A stretch of 64,000 bases of DNA from Ypsolopha sequella (lineage: Eukaryota; Arthropoda; Insecta; Lepidoptera; Ypsolophidae). Position 1 is the first letter of the stretch. The number at the start of each line of letters is the position of its first letter. Shown piece after piece: positions 53,909-64,000 of the stretch. The notes under the pieces are model-generated. The model did not search any database and had not been told where the DNA came from. It saw only the letters and a list, made by a program, of their open reading frames with translations. The stretch is taken from the NCBI GenBank assembly GCA_934047225.1, contig OW203997.1, positions 7,364,417 through 7,428,416 on the forward strand. Reading direction: 5' to 3'. The position numbers and the translations under genes were made by a program.

Positions 53909-55405
53909 GTAGGTAAATTTTTAGTTGGTAGGATAAATGTAATTTTCACTCCTCATGCTCTAAAAATTAACTGGTTTATACTTGCGTTTCATGCTCTAGT
54001 GCATAAAAGTATTTACTTCTTCTAAGACTATGGCAATAGGCCATACAGCCAGATACACGGTACAACTTCATAGACAAACTTTTTGAAACTCAATAATGTG
54101 TACGCTAAGATTCTATCAGAAACTTCAGATGATACTCAAGGATATATACAGTGACTTTAAAGAGAGATAATATCAAATAAATAAAAAGACATGCGTGTCT
54201 GATATTTATTTAGGTTATTTAGACATGGCTGTATGGGGTGAGTTCTCTTTGCCTTCCCACATGGCGGTAGAATAAAAAAAAATTGCCGGGAAAGAGCTGT
54301 TGGTTTTTCTTAGTAGGTAAGCAGTACATATTTTGTTGTTTGATTATTTAAATTTGCATTAAGTATTACAGAAAGTTACATAAATATGTCATCCAGTGAT
54401 GATGAAATAATACTGTTTCATTTCCTCGCAATTGAAGTGAAAAGTAGAGTGTTGAACTCGGCTATAAACGAGCCATATTACCTCGAAATCTAGCTGCTTT
54501 CGCCAAGACTCAAGCAGCTAAATATCTAGACTAATATTACTCATTTTGTGGACTCGTATAACAATATACTATTTCTTAAACATACACGACCAGCAATGTT
54601 CGCTTTTTTGGAAATAAGAGCGTTTTTTTAACCTATGGGAAAAATTATTATATGAAAATTAATGTTTACCCGCTACGATAAACTTAAAAAATTCTGACAA
54701 TTTCTACTAAAATTTAAAGGAAGATCAAAGGGAAAATGACATACATGCTTGTTTTGCAATAAGTTTTTTTATCTATTTTTTATTCCATATTGGTATAGAC
54801 AAAGAGCATATGTAGCTAATTTTTAAAAAGGGCGTATGTTAGTTATATTTATTTTCTTTTTGAAATGTTAGAAAACATAGAATTTTGCTATATAGAAAGC
54901 TACGCTATATATGCCTAAGCGGAAACAGTTATTACCTGACTCATAATATAGCACTCACCTCACTCACCTCATCAGGCTTTACCCTACTTTCCAACCCTCG
55001 GTAATAATGTACTATTTACAATACATTTGTCAAAGTGTGACAATGTAGGGAACGATTTGTATTCCTCGTCAATTTGATAGCCCGCGTTTGTACCAGATCT
55101 CTCTGGTAATAATACAAACAAACTGTTTTTGTCTGATGTGATGCTGATGATAGATGTGCAAAAAAGTGTCAGTTTGATTAAATGTAGGGAGCTGTTTGTG
55201 CTACTCATCACTTTGGTAGCCTACGCTCGAATCGCAGTTTTCTAGTTATCCTGCAACACTCACAAAAACGCTGTTTTTATCTAATATAGCCTGGATTTAA
55301 TCAAAGATTTTATATAACACCCACCTCATTGGATATGCTCCTAAATACTTATAACAAAAAGTGCCAAAGGATCTGTGCTAAGCTAGATAAGCTTGACATA
55401 AACGA
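53909..55405. other. Mostly unassigned, with one small ORF
   Basis: ATG at 54387 opens a roughly 36-codon frame starting MSSSDDEIILF. MSSSDDE starts are common in lepidopteran Harbinger-type transposase ORFs, so it may be a relic, but nothing else supports that. Confidence 0.25.
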
Positions 55406-55414
55406 ACACGTTTT

Positions 55415-55775
55415 CTAATAGTAGTTTATGTTACAAGGGCGAAAAGGAATAAATTTTTAAACGTAGCCGAGTAATTTATTGCTTTTACGCCCGTGTATCA
55501 TACTACGTTTTTCAATGCATATTGTGAGGAAATGAAAACAAATATAATCTTGTGAACTTTAAATTATGATTGGCTCAAAAGGATTGTATACAGAGCCGTT
55601 AAACATTGGAAAAAAAAGTACAACATGTTTGGTACACAGGAAAAGCTGCAGGTTAGCCAACCATTGCAAACAAATAAAAAAAAAAAAAATAAAGCCCTAG
55701 GGCAAAATAATCGACTTTTTGTTCGGTTTTGATGCATAAAAAGTGGGCCTTTACGAGCACATGCATTGAAAATAA
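55415..55775 (+). mobile_element. CGTAACCGAG MITE, copy 2
   Basis: It has the left end TAATAGTAGTTTATG, a shortened CpG arm, then the family body to ATGCATTGAAAA. Confidence 0.75.
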
Positions 55776-56249
55776 AATTATAGTTTAAAAAAGAAACCGA
55801 ATAATTCCACCGAATGAACTTGTTCGTTCCTAGCTTAGGAATTCAGGCTCCCGTCAAAATGTGGATAAGCAGCTTACCGCAGAGGCGGTCTGAAGAGGCT
55901 ATAAACTGCATTGTTATTAATATCCTCTCTCCGGATATCTGGGGAAATCGAACGGTCGTATTTCGAAGTGGATGCTTCTAGCTGACAGATAAAATCTCAT
56001 GAAATTTTACCGCAATCGTCCGAGCTTTTAGTAAGCTTTTTAAATGGGTTTGACTTCTACGAAATAAAAATGACTTTAAAGAAGAATGAATCAGGGGCCT
56101 TATTATCTATATCGAACAAATACCCAATCCAAAATAAATTTTAACGCAGAAAAACTAAATGAATCAGTAATGAATTTGTCCCGCGAATTTGAAAAATCGA
56201 GATGAGTTTTAGAGAATATTATCATGTTTTATGTTATGTTGCTTTTAAA

Positions 56250-56655
56250 AATCTTTTCAATGCATGTGCTCGTAAAGGCCCACTTTTTATGCATCAAAAC
56301 CGAACAAAAAGTCGATTATTTTGCCCTAGGGCTTTATTATTATTATTTTTTTTAATTTGTTTACAATGGTTGGCTAACCTGCAGCCTTTCCTGTGTACCA
56401 TAGACGTTATACTTTTTTTTCCACTGTTTAACGGCTCTGGATACAGTCTTTTTGAGCCAATTATAATTTAAAGTTCACAAGATTATATTTGTTTTCATTT
56501 CCTCACACTATGCATTGAAAAATGTAGTATGATACACGGGCGTAAAAGCAATAAATTACTCGGTTACGTTTAAAACACTCGCTGCGCTCGTGTTTTAAAT
56601 CGTCCTCGTAATTTATTCCTTTGCGCCCTTGTAGCATAAACTACTATTATAATGA
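56250..56655 (-). mobile_element. CGTAACCGAG MITE, copy 3
   Basis: Full copy in minus orientation. It includes the palindromic arm AAAACACGAGCGCAGCGAG and the end CATAAACTACTATTATA on the plus strand. Confidence 0.8.
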
Positions 56656-56659
56656 TTTA

Positions 56660-57580
56660 ACTGGTCCATGTTACACAACAATTTTATTGAGTGATTTTGA
56701 ACTTAATTATATTGTCAGAAAGTCTACATTAGAACGCTCACTTCGTGCACTGAGGGCACGCATAATCAGTGAGTTTTTACTGGATATTCTGAAAACGTAC
56801 TTGATGTAGGAATTTTTGTCTTGTCAATGGAAAATAAACCATGTTTTCGTGTTATAGCAGAAACTTCAGACATAAAACTCAAGCCGCTTAAACAAAAAAG
56901 AAATTTTATAACTTAAAAAGTCATAATTCTCAAAAATAAAATCTGTCAATTGAAATGTTTCCAATTAGGTAACTGTACGAAAAGATTCAAGGTGACAAGT
57001 TCAGTATTTGACTCAGCATATTTAAGCAAATACCCTTGGAATACCAAAGGCAAGGCCTTAAAAACACATCAACTCTAGTATTAATTAATTTTTGAAATCC
57101 AAAAGTATATTTTCGCTTGCTTTTAAGTTTCATGTAGTATCAAGAACGATCTAATACGATGTGTTAAGGGCTCCTGTTTCAATAGTTTATTCAGTGAAAG
57201 ATTCAACAAATCAAAACTTGTTGTATAAACTCGAAATAGCTATTAGCCAGACGCCCACAAAATAATTTGGGGTCGACGAAAATACTTTGTTTTACTCCGC
57301 AACGCGAGACTGCGAACATCCCCGCTCGTTGGAGAGGACCCGTGGTAGTAAATTTCAAGTAATTTCAGAACTTTACAAAGTTAAATCGGATATTTCTGTA
57401 TTAATATAAAATGTTTGTGTGCGACTGTACTCAATCGGGTCAGCGTTACTGTCTTAGTATAAATCGGTGTTCTTCATTTTGATTATTTGTGCTGTTTGTG
57501 GTACGAGTTAATATAAATGTGGTACAGTCAAACATTCCTCCTACGGGCGGCCTTATCTCTGAAATGGGCAGTAAGTTATG
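56660..57580. other. Unassigned stretch
   Basis: No supported coding block. Short AT-rich text with a GC-richer patch at 57270-57350. Confidence 0.35.
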
Positions 57581-57586
57581 AAAAAC

Positions 57587-57892
57587 TAGCCAAGTTCAAG
57601 GACTCGCGCACAAAGGGTTTCGTACCAATACGGGTGAACCCTGAAAACATTATAGTAAATAATAACAATATAGAAAGGAAGAACGGACGAATTCAGAGAT
57701 TGTTTGTGACATCCGATTTATTTATCCGATCAAATTTGTAAAATATTAATTAAGATGTATCTAATTTTGCATGCCGCTAAGGCAAAACATAGCTGAACTT
57801 TGTACATCAACCTGTATTTAGCAAATAAAGTTTGATTTGCTTCGTAATAGGGTCCCATTGGGCACCCTTCGTGTACGGGACCCTAAAAGTCA
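57587..57892 (+). repeat. AAGTGCGAGTC-family repeat copy
   Basis: GCCAAGTTCAAGGACTCGCG, ACAAAGGGTTTCGTACC and the end GTACGGGACCCTAAAAG follow the family order. Confidence 0.55.
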
Positions 57893-58460
57893 CGATTAAA
57901 TATAATTATATAAAGATAACAGGAAGAATACGGCGTAGGTATAGAAATTCCGGAATATAAAATAAACGTGAAAATTTAATGCCTCAAAACACAAATTTTA
58001 ATAGCGCTGGCTGTAAAATACATTGATATTCATTTGCTAGCAATTTTTTTCCTCTATTCTCGCAATAGACCGGAATTTTTAAATGAAGAACCTCTATATC
58101 CAAACTATAAAAATGTGGCTAGTTTTATGACTACTTATGGCACAAAAGTGACGTAAAGATTCCCGATTTCTTCGAAAAGTCATTTACATTCCAAAATAAG
58201 TCGCATCGATCTTCAACGCCCATGAATGTACGCCATTTTATGACATAGTTTTCATTATTTTGATATACAAATTAAACTTTTTTTTTGAGAATTGTCGGTT
58301 ATGAGTGTTATGACGTCACTTTGAGTATTTTAGACATTATACTTATTGTGATGTGTCTGTCTACTCATCTGTCATCCATCTCTCAAATCAGTCGGCAGCA
58401 AATTTTTATATCTTGATAGCAAAAGACACATTTCTAAATAGTATATTTCGTGACGAGTAC

Positions 58461-58560
58461 AAAATGGCGGATTTTCTTACCAGAGGAATGAAGCTATTTT
58501 CGACGTGAGCCGAAGGCGAACGTCGAAAGCTTACATTCCGAGGGTAAGAAAACCCATTTT
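58461..58560. repeat. Foldback, about 42-bp arms
   Basis: AAAATGGCGGATTTTCTTAC ... TTTTCGACGT mirrors ACGTCGAAAG ... GTAAGAAAACCCATTTT around GAGCCGAAGGCGA. Confidence 0.65.
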
Positions 58561-59570
58561 TACTCATTGCGAACGATACTTTTTCTACTACCTGGTTTAT
58601 GTATTTAAATATTTAATTATTCCTTTCAAATTTTATGTATTTTATGACATTGCAAGGCGCGGCGTGGTTTTTTCCTTTTTTTTTCAGGCTTCAGCCGGCG
58701 GCGTTTATTTGTGGCCAGTATAATTTTGCGAAAAAAGAGTGTCAAACGCGATATAATCGATTATGTCGTGAATGGGAACGCAGGGAATTTCGATTGTAAA
58801 GACAGGACGACAAAAACAACCTAATTCAGCATGAAATGAAGACAAACGTCAAAAAGAACCTAATTTTGCAAAAAAAATATTTCAATACGATATTTCAAAC
58901 TGACCTGATAGTCATTCCACAACGGGGCCTGGAAAGTTCGATTTTCAAAACTAATATCGAGTATTAAATGGAACTTGTTCATAAAGGTAGTAGAAAAGAG
59001 CCATTTCTCAAGTGACGTTACACGAAGGCAAATGGAACTTGCAGTTTTTTCGTAAAAATATTCATCATCATAAGGTTTTTTAGACCACAAGTTCGAAAAT
59101 ACGGTTTATTAAACCTAAATCTAGAGATAGTTTTTGAATTAACACACCTTAACATAATTTAATCTATGTGAATTTATCGAGGTGTTATTTTGTTGAAAAT
59201 ATTCCTCAATGACAAAAAAAAGGGAAAAACATTTTGATATGAGTTCTTTTTTCAAAAAAAATTGTGATTGCTTTGGAAAAGTTTCATCTTTATTAGGTAA
59301 AATCATAAACAATGAATAACAAAAGCTATTTACATCCGTCACTATTATTAAGATAAGTATAAATAGCAGGTTGTGTTTTTGTACCCCTGTGGCAAGTGAA
59401 AGCTGCGTCCTTATTTTGAAAAAACGACACAGTCACCAGTGACAAGTGCAGATTTTCAAATGTTCTGGGTTCGATTCGTGCGTCGTCATTTTTCGTAAAC
59501 AAGCTAGTTGGGTGCCTTTCGTGCGTTTTCAATTATGTAGAAAAAAGCCTTCACCGTTGAGTGCGGTTTG
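58561..59570. other. Unassigned stretch
   Basis: 59138-59180 is an inverted copy of a roughly 40-bp piece at 4146-4190. The rest is unassigned. Confidence 0.35.
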
Positions 59571-59574
59571 GGCG

Positions 59575-59880
59575 TTTAAAACACGAGCGTAGCGTTACGT
59601 ACGTAACGTAACCGAGTAATTTATTGCTCTTACGCCCTTACAAATATAATCTTGTGAACTTTAAATTCGGATTGGCTCAAAAGAACTGTATCCAGAGCCG
59701 TTAAACAGTGGAAAAAAAAAAGTATAACATTTATGGTACACAGGAAAGGCTGCAGGTTAGCCAACCATTGTAAGCAAATAAAAAATAATAATAATAATAA
59801 AGCCCTAGGGCAAAATAATCGACTTTCTGTTCGGTTTTGATGCATAAAAAGTGGGCCTTTACGAGCACTTGCATTGAAAA
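59575..59880 (+). mobile_element. CGTAACCGAG MITE, copy 4, internal deletion
   Basis: The body is present but the segment between TTACGCCC and ACAAATATAATC is missing (about 45 bp). Confidence 0.75.
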
Positions 59881-60054
59881 ATAATTTTAAGTGATTTTGG
59901 AGAAACAAAAAAAGACGTTCTATTTGTCTGTGTTTTTTTTTTTCTTCAAATGAACTGGTTAGATTTCTATTACATACTTATTCAACATATACAGTAATTT
60001 TGGTTAATCACATATTAATATTTAAATTTATATTAAATATCAAATTTCTAAAAC

Positions 60055-60545
60055 AGGCCCTTTTGTTAAGTCATTGTATAAATAGTCCCTTTTGATTAGA
60101 CACTTGAGAAAATACTCCTATTTGATGTGACCACTAATGTTGAACAAGTATGAATAAATAATAGTCCTTTTTGTACAGAAATTTTAAAACATCTATCATT
60201 GCGGTATAGAAACGCAGAAAGAAAAGTAAATCTGGATGTGAGGAGCTCTGAACCGGGAGCTCCTCACATCCAGATTTACTTTTTTTTCCGTGTTTCTATC
60301 CTGCAATGATATAGTGCTAATTTATATCTCCTTGCGATGGATACATCGCCAAGTGTTCAAACATAGAAATTTATTTCTGTCATAGTTTTAAAACATCTAG
60401 TCCCTTTTGAACAGAATCACGAAATAGGCCTTTTAGCGTGTTTATATTTGGAAAAATCATGCAATTTAACCTACAAAAAAAGGTGCGATCAAAAACTTTT
60501 GTTTTTCAATATGTCAAATAGACACTTTTGAACAGACACTCCTCA
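60055..60545. repeat. Degenerate 28-30 bp array split by a foldback
   Basis: AGKCCCTTTTG-like units start near 60055, 60083, 60113, 60162, 60399, 60426 and about 60530. The foldback 60194-60311 lies in the gap, and TTTTAAAACATCTA occurs on both sides of it. Confidence 0.45.
60194..60311. mobile_element. Foldback, about 55-bp arms
   Basis: TATCATTGCGG ... GATGTGAGGAGCTC mirrors GGAGCTCCTCACATC ... GCAATGATA around TGAACC. Confidence 0.8.
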
Positions 60546-60762
60546 ATTATTATTTAATTTATGTATAAACATATACATTAAATTATTCCGAAATGAATTT
60601 TTATAATCAAATTTCATCATGCCTTCAGCAACGTAATAATATTTATAATATATATAACATATAAATTACAGGGAAGTAAAGAATATCAAATTCGGAATAG
60701 AAGATACTCAATTGCAATGCATGCGAAAGAAGTGTGGCAGGGCTTTAGCAGATGGAGATCTA

Positions 60763-61161
60763 TATAATAGTAGTTTATGCTACTAGGGCGCAAAGGAATA
60801 AATTACGAGGACGATTTAAAACACGAGCGTAGCGAGTGTTTTAAACGTAACCGAGTAATTTATTGCTCTTACGCCCGTGTATCATACTACGTTTTTCAAT
60901 GCATAGTGTGAGGAAATGAAACAAATATAATTTTGTGAACTTTAAATTGTAATTGGCTCAAAAAGACTAGGTATCCAGAGCCGTTAAGCAGTGGAAAAAA
61001 AGTATGACATTTATGGTACACAGGAAAGGCTGCAGGTTAGCCAACCATTGTAAATAAATAAAAAAAAATAATAATAATAAAGCCCTAGGGCAAAATAATC
61101 GACTTTCTGTTCGGTTTTGATGCATAAAAAGTGTGCCTTTACGAGCACATGCATTGAAAAA
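60763..61161 (+). mobile_element. CGTAACCGAG MITE, copy 5, full length
   Basis: The left end TAATAGTAGTTTATG is followed by the hairpin-forming arm (GGGCGCAAAGGAATAAATTAC ... GTAATTTATTGC ... ACGCCC), then the body to GCATGCATTGAAAA-type text. A TTTTTCAATGCAT / ATGCATTGAAAAA inverted pair lies inside. Confidence 0.8.
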
Positions 61162-61383
61162 TGCAATTAAAATAATGAAACGATGAGTGGTGAGTGATTT
61201 TACGCCGGACAATAGAGTAATTTTCCGTCTACGGGAATTAACCGTGTGCTAGGTTACCAGAATTTTGTTTATTGAAGGATATTTATAAAACATAGTTGGA
61301 TAAAATTTTACACATAGCTTTTATTTATGATGAGACCAGTTTTTATTTATGAGACCAAAAAACAGCAAATTATATATTGCTAC

Positions 61384-61538
61384 CGATTCGGTGAAGCACA
61401 TCTTAACTTATTTGACAGGACTAAACTAAATTTAAGCGTTCTGTCCTTGTCTTTTCGATAAAGAAAGAAAGAAAAAGACTGGACGCTTAAAATAAGGTTA
61501 GTCCTGTCAAATAAGTTAAGACGTGTTATGCCGAATCG
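61384..61538. mobile_element. Foldback, about 64-bp arms
   Basis: CGATTCGG ... CTTAACTTATTTGACAGGAC ... TTAAGCG mirrors the right arm around a GAAAGAAAGAAA loop. Confidence 0.75.
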
Positions 61539-61569
61539 ATACCGTTGTGAAAATTACATTATATTATAG

Positions 61570-61680
61570 AATTAAATGAGACTTGAGGATATTTCATGAT
61601 TTATATAAATAAATCTGCTGAAACTGGTCGGCTTTCCCGATCATAACACGTATTGAGGTGAGCCGTTTTTATATAAATCA
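61570..61680 (+). repeat. Rearranged copy of the 52.3-kb foldback
   Basis: 61611-61675 equals the right half of 52231-52376, including CTGCTGAAACTGGTCGGC. It is preceded by an inverted copy of 52378-52414. The CAGATGA half is missing. Confidence 0.55.
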
Positions 61681-61935
61681 TTACATTATATACCGCGGGC
61701 AAATATAGTGCTCTAATAAAACAGTCGAGCAAATGATAAGACATTTATATTTTCTTATTTTAAACATTGCGACTAATGCGAGCATGCAAAAATCAAAGAA
61801 AATTTCATACAATAATAAAAGATTTTATGATATTTTTTTTTTTCCTAAATTTAAAAAATGCCTGATTTATAACTAGGCCGAGGGACCACAAATTTGCGAT
61901 TTCGCTTAACTAATTTCATTGACGAGTTTTCCTCT

Positions 61936-62106
61936 GTAGCCTGAGCATGAAAACATCTCCGTATAGTTGCGTTTCAAACTACATCAAAATCGTATGGAAT
62001 CTGGGAAACCGCTCCAAGCGGACAATAGCGGAACTGACAGCTACTTATGGCAACCTAAGCTTAGTTTCAAACGCAACGATACGGAGATGTTTTCATGCTA
62101 AGGCTA
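61936..62106. mobile_element. Foldback, about 46-bp arms with unique loop
   Basis: GTAGCCTGAGCATGAAAAC ... TTGCGTTTCAAACTA mirrors TAGTTTCAAACGCAAC ... AAGGCTAC. The 77-bp loop is GC-richer. Confidence 0.75.
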
Positions 62107-62109
62107 CTG

Positions 62110-62730
62110 GGCGTTTTTATTTTTTGCTTCCTTTATTCAGTATGGTCATTAAAGTATGTGGTTTTAGTAGAGGTCAGTAATTAATCAACACTTATTTATT
62201 TTAATCAACAATTTTGAGGGCTTATGTAAAATAATGGTCACCCCAGTCGAGTAACAATCGGAACTGATTTAATGGTTTCAGCTTTATTGCAGAAGTGAAA
62301 TTCGATTTATATGAACAAAAACTGCCTGTAATGTACGGATAATTTTAGGTTAACCTATAGAGCGCTTTAGCTACAGATACAATAGATTAAATTGTTATAT
62401 TTTTTTGTCGGCAGGCAGACTAAAGGTTAATAGATTGTTTTTGTTGGGCCGTCAAAAATCGGAAACACTGATTCAAGGCGATGGTGTTCGTTTTTTTACT
62501 CGAAAATGCTTGTTTTTTAATCAGTTTCCGAGCCATTAAAATATTAATAAAAATTCTTGAAATAATATATGAATTCTTCATACCTTCATTTGACATTTTC
62601 AGGATTTGTAGACAAGACCTTCACTGCATTGGATTAATTCTAAAACTTTCGGTATTTTTAGCTAAAAAAGCAGTTTCATTTGTTGTATACGTATTTTTTC
62701 ACAATGAAACATATATTAAATATATAGATA
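62110..62730. other. Unassigned stretch
   Basis: No gene or repeat recognised. Confidence 0.4.
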
Positions 62731-62736
62731 GATATA

Positions 62737-62971
62737 CAAGGTGTAAGAGAAGGGTGTAAACATATTTGAAGAGCTTACTCAATGGTATAGAACAACTTTT
62801 ACTACAAAAAAAAAAATCTGCCCTTCCATACATTTGAGCTGAGCGGCATTGCGTTTTTCTATGAAACAGTATTTTTTTTGAGATACACGTTTTGTTCCAC
62901 AATAAAAATTGTTCTATACCATTGACTGAATAAGCTCTTCAAATATGGTTACACCTTTCTGTTACACGTTG
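62737..62971. mobile_element. CAACGTG foldback, third long copy
   Basis: The left end has drifted (CAAGGTGTAAGAGAAGG) and the right end is intact (CTTTCTGTTACACGTTG). The loop matches 24200-24459. Confidence 0.75.
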
Positions 62972-63059
62972 ATACGCTCGTTTTCTGAGCGGTCCACTCT
63001 CAGAACAGCAAGTGTAAAATGAAAGCGTTGCAGCAGGACAGATTTCTCCAAATACCGAT

Positions 63060-63490
63060 TGTAGAATTAAGAGGCTATGCGATTTTATTTTTGTCACTGT
63101 CACTCCAAGCGAAATATCTCGCAGTGCGAGAAGGGCGGATTCAGGGCAAAAGGGAAAAAAGTTGGTTTTATATTTTTATTAAAAAGACTAAAATAGCTTG
63201 CAAAATTTCGAAAATCAAATCTCTAGATATTGTTAAAACACACCTAATAAAATATGTTTGAGTTCTGTATATGGTTCCTACTCGTCAAACGAGGAGAAAA
63301 AGTGTGTTTGAAGACCTCATTTCAACAATTATTTCTATCGAGGAAAATTTATCCAAATATGTTTTCTAATTTCAAATTCCTAGATTATATAGTCAAAATG
63401 CATATACCAGAAACTGATTATAGTTTTCAATGTATTTCATGAAATACACAGAAAAGAAACACCCGTATTTTTTTCGCATATCGCCTTAAG
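63060..63490 (+). repeat. Dispersed repeat (pair with 23714-24025)
   Basis: Its frame contains REGRIQGKREKSWFY and VKTHLIKY and it ends TTCGCATATCGCCTTAA. Confidence 0.4.
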
Positions 63491-63532
63491 CATATTACAA
63501 TTTGCATAGGCATATCCTAATTCTGTTAGAAC

Positions 63533-63645
63533 TACTGAGAGTCGCCTCGCTCCGCTCCGCTTCGCTAGGCTCCTAAAATGTATTTACATGTAAACCTAAC
63601 ACGCTCCTCCTCGCTCCGCTTGTCATCGCACCTATTTTTAACTTT
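63533..63645 (+). repeat. CpG-rich core fragment of the 15.5-kb MITE
   Basis: CGCCTCGCTCCGCTCCGC, TGTATTTACATGTAAACC and ACGCTCCTCCTCGC match 15570-15680. The TIRs are absent. Confidence 0.55.
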
Positions 63646-64000
63646 TTTGTGAAACATTTTCGGTTACATACTTTACAATTTACCGGATTCTACAAAATGA
63701 CGAAGGATAATGTACATTTACAAAATTACTAAAAAAAGTGGATAACATTGCTTGCCGTTCCGTAAATATTAGATATTTTATTTGCTTTTTTTTTGCTTAT
63801 GGGATGGAAATTAAAAATAAACAATTTGATTGGACTTTTTGCTAGAGTTGTTGTAGATTCACTGGTTTCCATTTACTAATGAAATTTATAAATAAATAAT
63901 TTTAGTAAATGGAAACTAATGAACCTGTAACCATTATTGAATTGGAAAAATAATAAAACCCTACAAACTTGTACCCAACTCGTAGCTACTTTTATTGTTC
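63646..64000. other. Unassigned window end
   Basis: A short inverted pair (TTTCCATTTACTA / TAGTAAATGGAAA, 63867-63915) is the only structure seen. Confidence 0.4.

Noticed and set aside
60055..60545. CRISPR-like spacing of 28-30 bp
   Set aside because: The units are degenerate and contiguous with no conserved repeat plus unique spacers; the genome is animal.
47995..62180. Recurrent 60-90 codon ORFs such as those at 56202, 59630 and 60967
   Set aside because: They translate similar residues only because they are copies of one non-coding MITE; the frame is interrupted in other copies.

Overview
The window is AT-rich animal nuclear DNA, almost certainly from a moth or butterfly. The evidence is an intact insect errantivirus-type LTR retrotransposon, several repeat families that I recognise as typical of Lepidoptera, Jockey-type LINEs, a mariner, a Helitron relic, many foldback MITEs, and exons that read as an insect gustatory receptor. 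There is no bacterial gene organisation. Most of the sequence is transposon-derived and host coding sequence is sparse.

Layout. 1-3 kb holds SINE/LINE debris and two foldback MITEs. 3.0-13.7 kb is the 5' part of a minus-strand gustatory-receptor gene (exons at 13579-13684, 13014-13163 and 3030-3128; the rest lies left of the window). Its roughly 9.9 kb second intron is packed with a Jockey LINE, a Helitron 3' end and nested foldbacks. 13.7-25 kb is intergenic or upstream DNA with MITEs, LINE tails and SINE relics. 25158-32905 is a complete errantivirus-like element (identical 312-bp LTRs, gag, pol, env, 4-bp target duplication). 32.9-36.9 kb holds a repeat with a 131-bp internal tandem array, a nearly perfect palindrome, a LINE carrying an 8-bp-TSD MITE, and a mariner. 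38.8-39.9 kb is a foldback made of foldbacks. 41-45 kb is a Jockey LINE interrupted by a Ty3/gypsy integrase fragment. 45-64 kb is repeat-rich intergenic DNA with five copies of one MITE family (49.9-61.2 kb), many foldbacks and one candidate plus-strand gene start near 53.6 kb.

The most unusual theme is a set of short motifs, mostly in the loops of foldback elements, with hammerhead-ribozyme-like order: a CTGANGA-like box, a small hairpin, GAA, then a short self-complementary hexamer (ACYGGU or AUAUAU) and C/U. This resembles the minimal stem III hammerheads described in Penelope-like elements and retrozymes. Most copies are degenerate, so this is an inference at family level.

The retroelements are separate insertions of different ages. 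The errantivirus is young and looks intact. The mariner, the LINEs, the gypsy fragment and the Helitron are broken.
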